From NCBI RefSeq assembly GCF_020782235.1, contig NZ_JAJGNO010000010.1, positions 62,001 through 126,000 on the forward strand: a stretch of 64,000 bases of DNA. Reading direction: 5' to 3'. Below are positions 16,966 through 25,507 of the stretch, piece after piece. Source of the stretch: Sphingobium naphthae (GTDB lineage Bacteria > Pseudomonadota > Alphaproteobacteria > Sphingomonadales > Sphingomonadaceae). Each line of letters opens with the position of its first letter. The first letter of the stretch is position 1. The notes below the pieces were generated by a model. That model worked only from the letters and a program-made list of their open reading frames with translations, was not told where the DNA came from and searched no databases. Made by a program: the position numbers and the translations under genes.

Positions 16966-17601
16966 TTGCCCTTGCCGGATTTTGATCTGCCTGACCGGTC
17001 GCTTCCGTTGGAACTGATCTGGCCGGCTGTAGGCAACCCGGTGGCGATCCTCCGTTTCGAACGGCCGACCCAATGGCGCGAATTTGTCGCGTCGATGGCG
17101 CTAGACGCGGCCATACCAGACATTGTCCGCCTGAAGTTCGAACGGGCCCTCAAGCTGTTCCTGTTGGGATGGCTCGACGCCGACCTCCTCAAGGGCGCCG
17201 AGTTGGTGGCACTGACGGCGCTCGAACTCGCGCTGCGCGACCAATATGGGAAGATCGTCGCGCCGATCGCAAGCCGGAAGATCAAGCCCGGATCGCCTGA
17301 GGCGATGATGGTGCCCGCGCCACGATACTCTTTCAAGGCACTACTGCGCTACATGGTCGAGGGGGACGGCCTTACGGACGACGCACTTCCGATGATCGTG
17401 CGCTGCCGCGGCACCGCGATCGGTCAGCTAACCGGATCGATGAAACCGACGCTTGATGAACGGCGCAATGCATTAGCGCATGGCGATCCATTCGACGGGA
17501 TGCCGACGAGTGGCCTTGTCGAACTGGTGCGCGATCTCATCAGCTTCGCATATCGGGATCGGCTTGGAACGAGCCCCGGGCTGCCGCACAACGCCTCCTG
17601 A
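16966..17601 (+). CDS. HEPN-motif protein, putative RNase
   Basis: This 211-residue protein starts with TTG at 16966, one base after the previous stop, with GGAGG eight bases upstream. It is largely helical, with hydrophobic helices LKFERALKLFLLGWLDADLL and ELVALTALELALRDQY. Near the C-terminus R167-N168-x3-H172 (RNALAH) is the RX4H signature of HEPN ribonucleases, where R-N and H are catalytic. The motif is followed by GDPFDGM and a final helix, as in many HEPN domains. HEPN proteins are common effectors in abortive infection and toxin-antitoxin systems. Together with the Abi_C and nuclease-like genes it forms what looks like one defence unit. Confidence 0.6.
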   Translation: MPLPDFDLPDRSLPLELIWPAVGNPVAILRFERPTQWREFVASMALDAAIPDIVRLKFERALKLFLLGWLDADLLKGAELVALTALELALRDQYGKIVAPIASRKIKPGSPEAMMVPAPRYSFKALLRYMVEGDGLTDDALPMIVRCRGTAIGQLTGSMKPTLDERRNALAHGDPFDGMPTSGLVELVRDLISFAYRDRLGTSPGLPHNAS

Positions 17602-17608
17602 CAGGCGA

Positions 17609-18043
17609 TCAATCCTCCGCGGGGGCAAGAAGCCATTGATAGGCTGCATCTGCGTCGAGAAACACCTTCATGTGACCATAGCTGGCGGCGCGCTTTTGCT
17701 GGATGCTTTGGAGACTGGTTGTCACGACATAGGCGCGACGGTCCTGCTCGCGGAACAGCTCACGATGGGCGGTGGCAAAGCGATCGGCTAGCGACTGGGT
17801 CATCACGTTTGAATCTGTCAGGTCGACGAGGATCCGCAAAGGCTTTTGCGACCCCCGGGCTGACCTGATGAACCGCGCATAGTCGAGAAGGAACCGATCA
17901 GCGTCCGCGACCTCCCAGAAGCCGACCACGGTGCACAGGATGACGCCGTCGGCGGAGAGGTGAAGCGTGTACAGGCAATCGCCATTAGGTCGTTTGACGA
18001 CGACATCGCCTAACCGCGAAGCGCTCTCGGCACTCATATCCAA
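17609..18043 (-). CDS. STAS/SpoIIAA-like protein
   Basis: This 144-residue protein has the alternating strands and helices of a STAS-like (SpoIIAA-like) fold: VILCTVVGFWEVADADRFLLDY, then LRILVDLTDSNVM and a C-terminal VFLDADAAYQWL. Proteins of this type bind nucleotides or partner proteins and often act as regulators, but no phosphoryl-acceptor serine motif can be assigned with confidence. The first ATG is at 18043; an internal one two codons later is equally possible. It ends eight bases from the convergent HEPN gene. A 25-base inverted repeat lies 64 bases upstream and suggests regulation by a plasmid DNA-binding protein. Confidence 0.55.
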   Translation of the reverse strand: MDMSAESASRLGDVVVKRPNGDCLYTLHLSADGVILCTVVGFWEVADADRFLLDYARFIRSARGSQKPLRILVDLTDSNVMTQSLADRFATAHRELFREQDRRAYVVTTSLQSIQQKRAASYGHMKVFLDADAAYQWLLAPAED

Positions 18044-18106
18044 CTCCTCACAGGCCGCCTAGTTTGTATGTTCGTATCACAAATACAACGCACCGGAGAG
18101 TGAGAC

Positions 18107-18131
18107 ATTAGGCGAATAATTTACGCCTAAT
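18107..18131. promoter_or_regulatory. Inverted repeat, operator-like
   Basis: ATTAGGCG and CGCCTAAT form a perfect 8-base inverted repeat around a nine-base AT-rich spacer. It lies in the 145-base gap upstream of the STAS-like gene. The TAGGCG...CGCCTA core recurs upstream of parA, which points to one regulator acting at both places. Confidence 0.55.
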
Positions 18132-18188
18132 ATTTCGTTATTAACTCTAAACCTCACTATCCGTTCGCGGTATTTCTGAATCGATACG

Positions 18189-21100
18189 CTAGAGAACCTC
18201 GCCCGTTCCCAGCAGCCTGGCGATGATGGCTTCAGCCTGATCGATCGGGATAAAAATCCGGGTGCGATACTGTATGATTTCGGTGAAGCAGCCGAGGGAT
18301 TTCAGCCAGTCGAGCTGCCCATGCGGTGCTCCACCAATTTCGACCCTGGCCTTCCCGTTGACGAGTGCACGCTTGAGCGTCGCCGGGAAGGGGCGCGCTA
18401 TTTCGACACTGCGTCCCGCAAGCACTGCCTTGGCGAGGTCAGAAGGCGGTAAGGCCTCGGCTCGGTCGAGACCGAGCTTGGTGAAGAGCGCAACAACATG
18501 CTCATCAAAGACAAGCCTGCCTAGCCAGGATTTACCCTCGCCATCGACAATGCGGTTTACCGACAGGTGATCTGTTGGCAGCGAGGACCAGATCGGTAGC
18601 AACAGCCCGGTCGCCAGACGGATTGTCTCTGTATCGACCGTCGCTGCAGCCTCCTCGGCCTCGCGGGTCCAGGCCGCGATAAAGTCCTGCCGGTCCATCG
18701 GCTCCCAGGCGCTTTCGAGGAGATCTGCCTCGCGGACATATTCTCTTCGGGTCGGGCGCTGCAGTTCGATCCGCGGGACCGGAATGCCATCTTCGCCCAT
18801 TCCCGAGCGCGCTCTGGTCCGCAGCGCAACTTTCTCCGAGCGCGCATTGCGCACAAACGCCGCTGTCGGATCGTCCTTCGCCATGCGCAGGATCCGCTCC
18901 AGCATGATGGGATGGCGGCGGCGCTCGATCTCGATGGTGAGCAGATGAGAGGTCGCCCCGCTCAGAGGATCGGTGCGCAGGACGCGGTCCTCCAGGATCG
19001 TTGCCTTGTCGACCATGATGGTCTCGACACCGACATCAAGCGTACCTGCCTCGCGCGCTGCAGAAATCCGGGTTTCTACCAGCGCGAGAAACTCGTCGAA
19101 GATCCGGTTCTGAAGATCGATCGGGAGCGCCAGCAAGCGGTTCAGCCATCGCTGGATCGGCGGCATCTCGTCCTTGAGGACACCGTCGTTGTCGCACAGT
19201 TCGAGCCCCGTGCGCTGCTGGAAGTCATCAAAGGTGGTACTCTTGAGCTTGCCGGCATGGAGCAGATCGAACCAGGTAAGAAGCGCTGCACAAGCATATT
19301 CGCTCTCGAGATTGTCGGACGGATCGAACAGGTTCTGGCCGCCCGTCTGCCGCTGCCCGCGCGTCAGGGCCCCCAGGCTGTCGAGGCGTCGGGCGATCGT
19401 ACTGGTAAACCGCAGCTCGCCCCGGCAATCGGTCGTGACAGGACGGAACAGCGGGGCACAAGCCTGATGGGTTCGATGGGTTCGCCCCAGCCCCTGAATG
19501 GCGCGATCCGCCCGCCACCCAGGTTCAAGCAACAGATGGACACGCTGCTGCTGGTTGGGCGCGTCGAGCGATGCGTGGTAGGACCGACCCGTTCCACCCG
19601 CATCCGAGAACACCAGGATGCGTTTGCGCCCCTCCATGAAGGCAGAGGCCTCCGCCTGGCTGGTACGAACAGAACGGGATTCCAGCTTCTGTCGGCCACC
19701 CTCGATTGTTACGAGCCTCTTGGTCCGTCCCGTGACTTCAGCAACCGCGTCGGGCCCAAAATGCTCGAGCAGAGCGTCAAGAGCGGACATGATCGCTGGC
19801 ATCGCGCAAAGCTGTTCGATGAGCCGATCGCGGGCGGCTTCAGCTTCCGGGTTGTAGATCGGTCGGCCCGTATCGTCGACCATAGGAAGCGAGCGCGCCG
19901 TGCCCGTGTCATCGGTGAAGACGCGCATCTGCCGGGTCGGAAAGGCGCGCTCAAGATAGTCGATGACATATTCGCGGGGTGACAGATCCACATCGAGATC
20001 GGCCCGCTCCTCAGGACTGAGATCGCCCAGGCGCCGGTCGAGGATAGACTCTGCAGTCGTCACGAGTTGCAGGACCACTGAGGCGCCATCCTCGAGGTGC
20101 CGTTCCACGCCGGCGATGACGGTGGGTAGCTTCATGCTCAGCAAGACCTGGCCGAAGAAGCGCTGCTTGGTCGATTCCAGGCGTGACCTGGCGGCCGCCT
20201 TCGCCCCGCTGTTGAGCGTCGCATTCTCCAGGCTATCGACCACAGCGGTCAGTTCAAGCGCTCTCTCCATGTTCCGATGGATGATGGCCCAGGCGTCGGC
20301 ATAGGTGTCATAGATGGCGATCTGCTCAGGCGTGAGTTGATGCCGCAGTATGTCATATTCCACGCCGGCGAAGCTTAGGGCCCGCGACGTATAGAGCCCT
20401 GTCGCCTTGAGGTCGCGCGCGACCAGTTCCATCGCGGCGATGCCGCCCTTACGGATACCGCTGATAAACGCTTCCCGGTCGGCAAAAGCCGTTTCCGGCC
20501 CCCACAGTCCAAGACGAACGGCATAGGCCAGATTGTTGACGTCAGACGCGCCGGTTGCCGACGCGTAGAGGACGCGAGCATCGGGGAGATGGTTTTGCAG
20601 AAGGACGCCGCAGATGCCCTGCTGGGACCCCTTTTTCGCGCCCATAGCCCCCTCCCCTCCGGCCACGCCGCCCATCTCGTGCGCCTCATCGAAGGCGATC
20701 ACGCCATCGAAGCTGCCACCGGCCCAATCGATCAATTGCTGCAGGCGACTGTTTTCGCCGCGTGCAGAGCGAAGCGTCGGGTAGGTCACGAACACGACGC
20801 CCTGGTCGAGCCTGATCGGTTCATCGATTTTCCAGGCGGTCATTGGCTGGATGTCAGCCGTCATGCCGCCCAGCGCCGTCCAGTCGCGCCTGGCGTCCTC
20901 GAGCAGGGGTTCGTTCTTGGTAACCCAGATATGGCGTCTGCGGCCCGCGAGCCAGTTGTCGAGAATGCAGGCGGCAATCTGACGCCCCTTGCCGGCGCCC
21001 GTGCCATCGCCAAGGAAGAAGCCCTTCCGGTAGCGCCGCCCCTCTTCCGAGAGCTCCAGTCCGACGCCCTCCTTGGCGGGGCGGAACTGGCCGGGAAGGA

Positions 21101-22415
21101 ACTGGTCCCAGGCGTCCCCTGCGTAGATCACTGTCTCAAGCTGCGATGAGGACAGGAGTCGCTCCGAAATGGTCCGCTCGGGCAAGCGAGGAATGTGCCT
21201 TGGCCGGGGCGCCGGGATCGAGCCCATCGCTACCGATTCCACCAGCGCAGTCGGATGCTCGCCGGCATGCTCGAAGACGAGGCGGCTTGGCCGATAGGGA
21301 AGATACACCCCCGCCTGCTCGGCGAGAGGCGCTGGAGCATCGAGGATCGTATAGGAGACTGGCAGGACCTCGTTGCGGACCGGGGCATGATAGGCCCGCG
21401 GCCCGGTAGGCTTGCTGCTGCGCGCTGCGCGAAACAGCGAGACGCCTGTGGATCGGGAGATTGCCGGTTTCGTCGATGGTTCGCCAATCGGGCATCGGGG
21501 GGTGACGGTCACGCTGTCCAGCAGATCGTCCAGGCTGGAGCCCTGGATCGTCGCCGGCGTTGCGCCGCCTGCCACCTTGTCGACCACGAAAAGGCGAACG
21601 GTGATCGAGGTGCCATGACGCGTGTAGCATTTCTCGAGGCGCAACGAGGTACGCACGGTGCCACTGCGCATCGAGGTCTCGAAGATATCGCGCATGCGGG
21701 CTGAGGGTCCGAACCAGTCAGGCATGATGGCAACCAGGCGTCCCCCGGGCTGCAGATGGCGCAGCGCTGCCTGGAAATGCCGCACGGCTGCATAATCATC
21801 TGCGCCGCGCCCCAGCGAACGCGAAAATGGCGGGTTCATAAGGATCAGGGTTGGACGCGGCGATTGTCCAAGCAGCGTGCCGATCGCGGCGCCATCGACG
21901 CCGGTGACCACCGCGTCAGGGAAAGCCTGGGTCAGGCGTCGCCGACGGTCTGGGTCAATTTCGTTGAGGTGAAGGGCGGAAACAGATCCAAGCTGAGCGA
22001 CCAGAAGACCGTTGCCGGCACTCGGCTCCAGAACAATGTCGCTGGGCTGGGGCGATGCCAGGAGCGTGGCAAGGGCGGCAAGATCGACCGGCGTCGAGAA
22101 CTGTTGCCATTCGATCTGGGTTTCGCTCCTGACCGTATGGGTCGGCAAGCGTTGCGCTAGTACTATCGCGGACGCCAGATCGTCGACGTTCGCCGGTCGC
22201 TCACGCCCGCGCAGGTGCGTGACAAGCGCCAGCTCGAGAAGCTCGAAACTTTCGCGCTGGGTCCAGCGGCCCTCGGCATCGGTGCCTCCAAAGGCATCGA
22301 TCATGGCAGCGTTCAAATGAGCCCGGGTAATCGGGGAGCCCGTTGCGAGTTGCTCAAGGATTGCGCGTGCAGCGGCGCTCTCGGCATCAGGCGATGCCGC
22401 AGTCATTTCGTTCAT
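18189..22415 (-). CDS. Strawberry-notch-type helicase fused to a DNA methyltransferase-like domain
   Basis: This is a 1,408-residue protein. Residues 80-270 look like a class I methyltransferase: VLEPSAGNGLLVAQLG for the AdoMet loop and NPPF near 193 for the catalytic motif of N6-adenine or N4-cytosine enzymes. The centre carries a strawberry-notch-type SF2 helicase, with GTGAGKGR (about 470) as Walker A, DEAHE (about 575) as motif II, and a C-terminal helicase lobe with VFSDAGGTGRS and GLGRTHRT. The layout resembles DarB of phage P1, which protects incoming DNA from restriction. The ATG at 22415 is chosen over the GTG at 22442. It is a backbone gene on many sphingomonad plasmids. Confidence 0.85.
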   Translation of the reverse strand: MNEMTAASPDAESAAARAILEQLATGSPITRAHLNAAMIDAFGGTDAEGRWTQRESFELLELALVTHLRGRERPANVDDLASAIVLAQRLPTHTVRSETQIEWQQFSTPVDLAALATLLASPQPSDIVLEPSAGNGLLVAQLGSVSALHLNEIDPDRRRRLTQAFPDAVVTGVDGAAIGTLLGQSPRPTLILMNPPFSRSLGRGADDYAAVRHFQAALRHLQPGGRLVAIMPDWFGPSARMRDIFETSMRSGTVRTSLRLEKCYTRHGTSITVRLFVVDKVAGGATPATIQGSSLDDLLDSVTVTPRCPIGEPSTKPAISRSTGVSLFRAARSSKPTGPRAYHAPVRNEVLPVSYTILDAPAPLAEQAGVYLPYRPSRLVFEHAGEHPTALVESVAMGSIPAPRPRHIPRLPERTISERLLSSSQLETVIYAGDAWDQFLPGQFRPAKEGVGLELSEEGRRYRKGFFLGDGTGAGKGRQIAACILDNWLAGRRRHIWVTKNEPLLEDARRDWTALGGMTADIQPMTAWKIDEPIRLDQGVVFVTYPTLRSARGENSRLQQLIDWAGGSFDGVIAFDEAHEMGGVAGGEGAMGAKKGSQQGICGVLLQNHLPDARVLYASATGASDVNNLAYAVRLGLWGPETAFADREAFISGIRKGGIAAMELVARDLKATGLYTSRALSFAGVEYDILRHQLTPEQIAIYDTYADAWAIIHRNMERALELTAVVDSLENATLNSGAKAAARSRLESTKQRFFGQVLLSMKLPTVIAGVERHLEDGASVVLQLVTTAESILDRRLGDLSPEERADLDVDLSPREYVIDYLERAFPTRQMRVFTDDTGTARSLPMVDDTGRPIYNPEAEAARDRLIEQLCAMPAIMSALDALLEHFGPDAVAEVTGRTKRLVTIEGGRQKLESRSVRTSQAEASAFMEGRKRILVFSDAGGTGRSYHASLDAPNQQQRVHLLLEPGWRADRAIQGLGRTHRTHQACAPLFRPVTTDCRGELRFTSTIARRLDSLGALTRGQRQTGGQNLFDPSDNLESEYACAALLTWFDLLHAGKLKSTTFDDFQQRTGLELCDNDGVLKDEMPPIQRWLNRLLALPIDLQNRIFDEFLALVETRISAAREAGTLDVGVETIMVDKATILEDRVLRTDPLSGATSHLLTIEIERRRHPIMLERILRMAKDDPTAAFVRNARSEKVALRTRARSGMGEDGIPVPRIELQRPTRREYVREADLLESAWEPMDRQDFIAAWTREAEEAAATVDTETIRLATGLLLPIWSSLPTDHLSVNRIVDGEGKSWLGRLVFDEHVVALFTKLGLDRAEALPPSDLAKAVLAGRSVEIARPFPATLKRALVNGKARVEIGGAPHGQLDWLKSLGCFTEIIQYRTRIFIPIDQAEAIIARLLGTGEVL

Positions 22416-22573
22416 GGCGGAGGTCTCCGGTTCGGTCGCCACCTCGGCGACCTACCCTTCCGACCCCCCTTCCCTTTTCATGGGTTCAGGCCGTCCGCGC
22501 ATCCTCCGGCCTGCTCGCCACGAAGCGAGGACCAACAACGCCCCCTGACGGACTGCTGAGACGCAGGCCGAGG

Positions 22574-23248
22574 TTACACATCCTCATATTCGATCGAGAG
22601 GCTGCTCGCCAGAACCCGCACCTCGTCATGGCACGGGCTGTCAGGAACCGCGCGGCTCGACAGGTCCAAGAGCGTGCCTGGAGGGATCCGGTCACCAAAG
22701 AGGACGACCGCGAAGTCTGGGCCATATTGGTATGAACTATAGTAGATGCCTTGTGCCGACGGACAGGCGGCATGGATCCGTTCGGCCCAGGCCCGTGTGG
22801 CCGGATAGGTGCTGCTCGGCCCGGCCAGAAGCGCATTGCCGTTGACCCCAACCTTGCGCTGCCCGGTGACCGTCAGGTTCACAAGGCTGAGATCGGCGGT
22901 GGTGCGCACGACACTGTGGCTGAAGTTCCGATAGTCTGCCGGATAGACGATCTGGAAAGGCGGTAAACCGGTCGCCGGATCGATGGTCGGAACATCGGCG
23001 CAGCGCAGGATGACCTCGCTCGCCGCGCAGCCGAAAGTTTGCGCTCCGTAGATGGTCGGAATGATTGCGCCTGCGGCCGATCGGATCGGCGAGAAGCGCG
23101 CATTTCCGCGGTCGGTATCGTTGAATTGCGCAGCGCCAAAGGCATTGGGATGGATACGGTGCAGTTCAGTGCCGCCTGGCAAAGAGACATAGTCTTCCTT
23201 CCCGACCCGCATGTGATCGGGGTCGGGAATTGTGATCGCAAATTTCAT
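22574..23248 (-). CDS. RES-domain toxin, NAD+-degrading
   Basis: This 224-residue protein has the RES core: R31 in LHRIH, Y67 in IYGAQT and E78 in AASEVIL match the arginine, tyrosine and glutamate of the RES active site. RES toxins such as MbcT, Res and ParT are ADP-ribosyltransferase-like and cleave or phosphorolyse NAD+ or modify a target. The gene starts one base into the stop of the upstream gene (TGATG), which encodes the likely antitoxin, so they form a toxin-antitoxin operon with antitoxin first. The product is somewhat longer than small RES toxins (about 150-190 residues). On a plasmid it would act in post-segregational killing. Confidence 0.8.
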   Translation of the reverse strand: MKFAITIPDPDHMRVGKEDYVSLPGGTELHRIHPNAFGAAQFNDTDRGNARFSPIRSAAGAIIPTIYGAQTFGCAASEVILRCADVPTIDPATGLPPFQIVYPADYRNFSHSVVRTTADLSLVNLTVTGQRKVGVNGNALLAGPSSTYPATRAWAERIHAACPSAQGIYYSSYQYGPDFAVVLFGDRIPPGTLLDLSSRAVPDSPCHDEVRVLASSLSIEYEDV

Positions 23249-24021
23249 CAGCCGTGTACCGCCGGCTCTATCTCGCGTTCGAAGGCTGCGAGCACTGCCT
23301 CGCCGTCATCTGCCAGTCCCTCGCCCGGCGTGCTTTCGAAATCGAGATGCGGGCGGGTCAGCCAATGGAGGAGACGAAAATCGCTCCAGCCCTTTGGCTT
23401 ACGGGCAATGAGCTGCGCCATTAGAGGATAAATACGGCGACCTTCGACGTCGAATTGAAACAGCGGATAGGCCGCCCTTCCCTCGATCGAGAAGCGTAGA
23501 AGTTCCTTTTTGTCTTCCCGGCGCTTCATCGTGGCGGAGGGATTGGTTGCCGAGAGCCCGAGCAGTTCACATGCTTCGCCCTGGTCGACCATCGAGGTGC
23601 TCGCGAGGATTTTCTCCTGGATGCGGGCACGATTGAGTGCGGCCTGCAGCTTGGGATCTTCGCCCTTGGCCAGGCTCTCGCGCAACATCACGCGATAGGC
23701 ATCCACCACTTCGTCGATCTCGTGCGAGAAGCTGCGACTGAATATCTCGACTGCGGCGTTATGCAGAGCGTCGTAGACCGCTTTGGCGGCCCCGGCGGCC
23801 CGGCCACCGGCCTTTCCAGCCTGCGGCGCCTTGACCTCAACAATTGCGTTTCGCAGGAATGTGAGATCGCCATCTGCTGGGCGGATCGAAATGTCGAGCG
23901 CAATCGACCCCGCGTTCGCCGCCTCGACGGCGATGCTACGCGAGGTGTAGATTCTGCGCGATGCGCCGGTACGTGACCGCTTCTGCCCCCCGTCATCCTG
24001 GATGGTGTTGATCGCTACCAC
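23248..24021 (-). CDS. Putative Xre/ParS-type antitoxin of the RES pair, long form
   Basis: This 257-residue protein is translationally coupled to the RES toxin. The C-terminal 90 residues (FQFDVEGRRIYPLMAQLI, SDFRLLHWLTRPHLDF, GEAVLAAFERE) look like the toxin-binding region of DUF2384/MbcA/ParS antitoxins. An internal helix-turn-helix (GEACELLGLSATNPSATMKRRED) is the probable DNA-binding part. Normal partners are 100-160 residues. The extra N-terminal 130 residues here (YTSRSIAVEAANAGSIALDISIR, alanine/glycine-rich linker) have no recognised match. It should repress its own promoter through the palindrome just upstream and neutralise the toxin. Confidence 0.65.
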   Translation of the reverse strand: MVAINTIQDDGGQKRSRTGASRRIYTSRSIAVEAANAGSIALDISIRPADGDLTFLRNAIVEVKAPQAGKAGGRAAGAAKAVYDALHNAAVEIFSRSFSHEIDEVVDAYRVMLRESLAKGEDPKLQAALNRARIQEKILASTSMVDQGEACELLGLSATNPSATMKRREDKKELLRFSIEGRAAYPLFQFDVEGRRIYPLMAQLIARKPKGWSDFRLLHWLTRPHLDFESTPGEGLADDGEAVLAAFEREIEPAVHG

Positions 24022-24055
24022 GAGAAATTCCTAGATTCGCTAGTCTCATTACACT

Positions 24056-24072
24056 TGATATCGCTTATATCA
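24056..24072. promoter_or_regulatory. Inverted repeat upstream of the RES toxin-antitoxin operon
   Basis: TGATAT-CGCTT-ATATCA lies 35 bases upstream of the antitoxin start. On the minus strand it directly precedes TGTAAT, a possible -10 box. The position suits autorepression by the antitoxin. Confidence 0.45.
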
Positions 24073-24089
24073 TGCCGAACCGGTCTGTT

Positions 24090-24956
24090 TCAAGGACTGG
24101 CGCCGATCGCCTGCTGCTTCTGCCGACACTGCGCCAGAAATTGTGCCCAGTCCTTGCAAGCGAGCGGAGGCGGCGCACGAAGGATTTGAAGTCCAGGTCT
24201 GCGGTAGGCATCCAATGCTCTTTCAGCTGCGCGTCGCCCCTCAGCGTCATTGTCTTCGGCGAGGATCAGGGTTTGCACGTCTGGCGGTATCTGGATCTGA
24301 TCGAGACGCCGGGCACCCAGCGCGGCCCAGGTCGGAATGGACCGATATTCCTGGAACGCGGCGGCGCTCTCAAAGCCTTCGGCAAGCGCAAGCTCTCGCT
24401 TGGGGATCCCACCCTGCCAGGCCCCACGCCCAGGTCGACCGAGCATGACCTTCGCCTCATACTGGGCGCTCATCGGGTCGAGGAATATGCGCTGCAGCGC
24501 GACGAGCGACCGTCCCTCTCGGACAGCCACGAGCAGCGCTGGCTTGAACACAGTGAAAGGCCGCGGCCCAAGGGGGCAGCGGGCGAGAAACCGAAGATCG
24601 CTATGAATGCCAAGTGATCGGCCGGTCAGGTAGCGCAGCGCCAGCCCCTGCTCGATGGCTAGCCCACGCTCCCACAAACGCGCGACGTTCGCGGTACTGT
24701 TCCCGGACGATACCGGCGGTGCCTCGTAGCGCCTTTCCGGAGATACCCTACGCAGTTCGCGAAGGATGTCCCCGGGCTCACATCCGGCGAAGCAGGTCAC
24801 CAGGATGCCGCGGTTCCCCTGGCGCAGGGAGAGGCTGGGCGTAGAGTCGTTGTGCGCAGGGCAGCGACACATCGCCACATAGCCGAGCCAGCGACCGCCT
24901 AAGGCGCCAACAAGATCGACGAGCCGCTGGCTGGGTCGAAGAGCAACAAGGGGCAT
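24090..24956 (-). CDS. TOPRIM-domain plasmid primase-like protein
   Basis: This 288-residue protein begins with a CHC2-like zinc-binding segment (CRCPAHNDSTPSLSL, then CFAGCEPGDIL), the module that lets DnaG-type primases read single-stranded templates. A TOPRIM domain follows: LALAEGFESAAAF carries the catalytic glutamate and LILAEDND the D-x-D metal-binding pair. There is no helicase-binding C-terminal domain and it is half the size of DnaG. It could prime lagging-strand synthesis during replication or after transfer. GGAG eight bases before the ATG at 24956 and a purine tract just upstream mark the start. Confidence 0.8.
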   Translation of the reverse strand: MPLVALRPSQRLVDLVGALGGRWLGYVAMCRCPAHNDSTPSLSLRQGNRGILVTCFAGCEPGDILRELRRVSPERRYEAPPVSSGNSTANVARLWERGLAIEQGLALRYLTGRSLGIHSDLRFLARCPLGPRPFTVFKPALLVAVREGRSLVALQRIFLDPMSAQYEAKVMLGRPGRGAWQGGIPKRELALAEGFESAAAFQEYRSIPTWAALGARRLDQIQIPPDVQTLILAEDNDAEGRRAAERALDAYRRPGLQILRAPPPLACKDWAQFLAQCRQKQQAIGASP

Positions 24957-24997
24957 TGCAAAGTCTCCTTCGCAATGCGCTCCCCCCCTCCCCTCTC

Positions 24998-25507
24998 CTA
25001 GGCGTTCGGATCGCCTCCGTGGGCATCGTACACGTCGAGCAGCATCTCGAGCACGTCGGCAAATGTCTGCCGCGGCCTGGCATCGCGCAACTCATAGAGC
25101 TTCGCCGCGACTTCCTGGCTGACCTTGATGTTCATCGGGTACAGGCGGTCGCTAGGTGGCCGCCCCCGGCGCCGAAACGCTGTCGGATCGGGCAGAACGC
25201 TTGGCTGAGCCGCCGGAGCCGGCACTGGCGGCGGTGCAGCGACAGGCGCCGACGCTACTTGCGGGGCAACTTGGGCGGGCTCAGGGGCCGCGATGGGCTC
25301 CGAGGCTGGCGCGACGGGTTGCTCGGGCGGTGCGGCAGCCGTGGAATCGGCAGCGAGCTCCTCGCCCTCCCCGTCCTGCGTCGGCACCGGGTCCCTCGAC
25401 GGAAAGCCGTGATCTTCGCTCAACTGACGCAGAACGGCCAGATCGGGCTTAGCGCGCTTTTTGGGCTTCGAAAGGTCGTCGAAACTGAGCTTGGCGCGTT
25501 CACTCAT
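24998..25507 (-). CDS. Ribbon-helix-helix partition partner of ParA
   Basis: This 169-residue protein is encoded directly after parA with an ATGA overlap. The centre (about residues 50-110) is a low-complexity proline/alanine-rich linker. The C-terminal part, MNIKVSQEVAAKLYELRD through FADVLEMLLDVYDAH, has the strand-helix-helix pattern of RHH DNA-binding proteins. Type Ib partition systems pair a short ParA with an RHH centromere-binding protein, so this is the likely ParB equivalent. It would bind repeats near the operon, repress parA and stimulate its ATPase. The N-terminal LSFDDLSKPKKR may be the ParA-contacting tail. Confidence 0.7.
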   Translation of the reverse strand: MSERAKLSFDDLSKPKKRAKPDLAVLRQLSEDHGFPSRDPVPTQDGEGEELAADSTAAAPPEQPVAPASEPIAAPEPAQVAPQVASAPVAAPPPVPAPAAQPSVLPDPTAFRRRGRPPSDRLYPMNIKVSQEVAAKLYELRDARPRQTFADVLEMLLDVYDAHGGDPNA

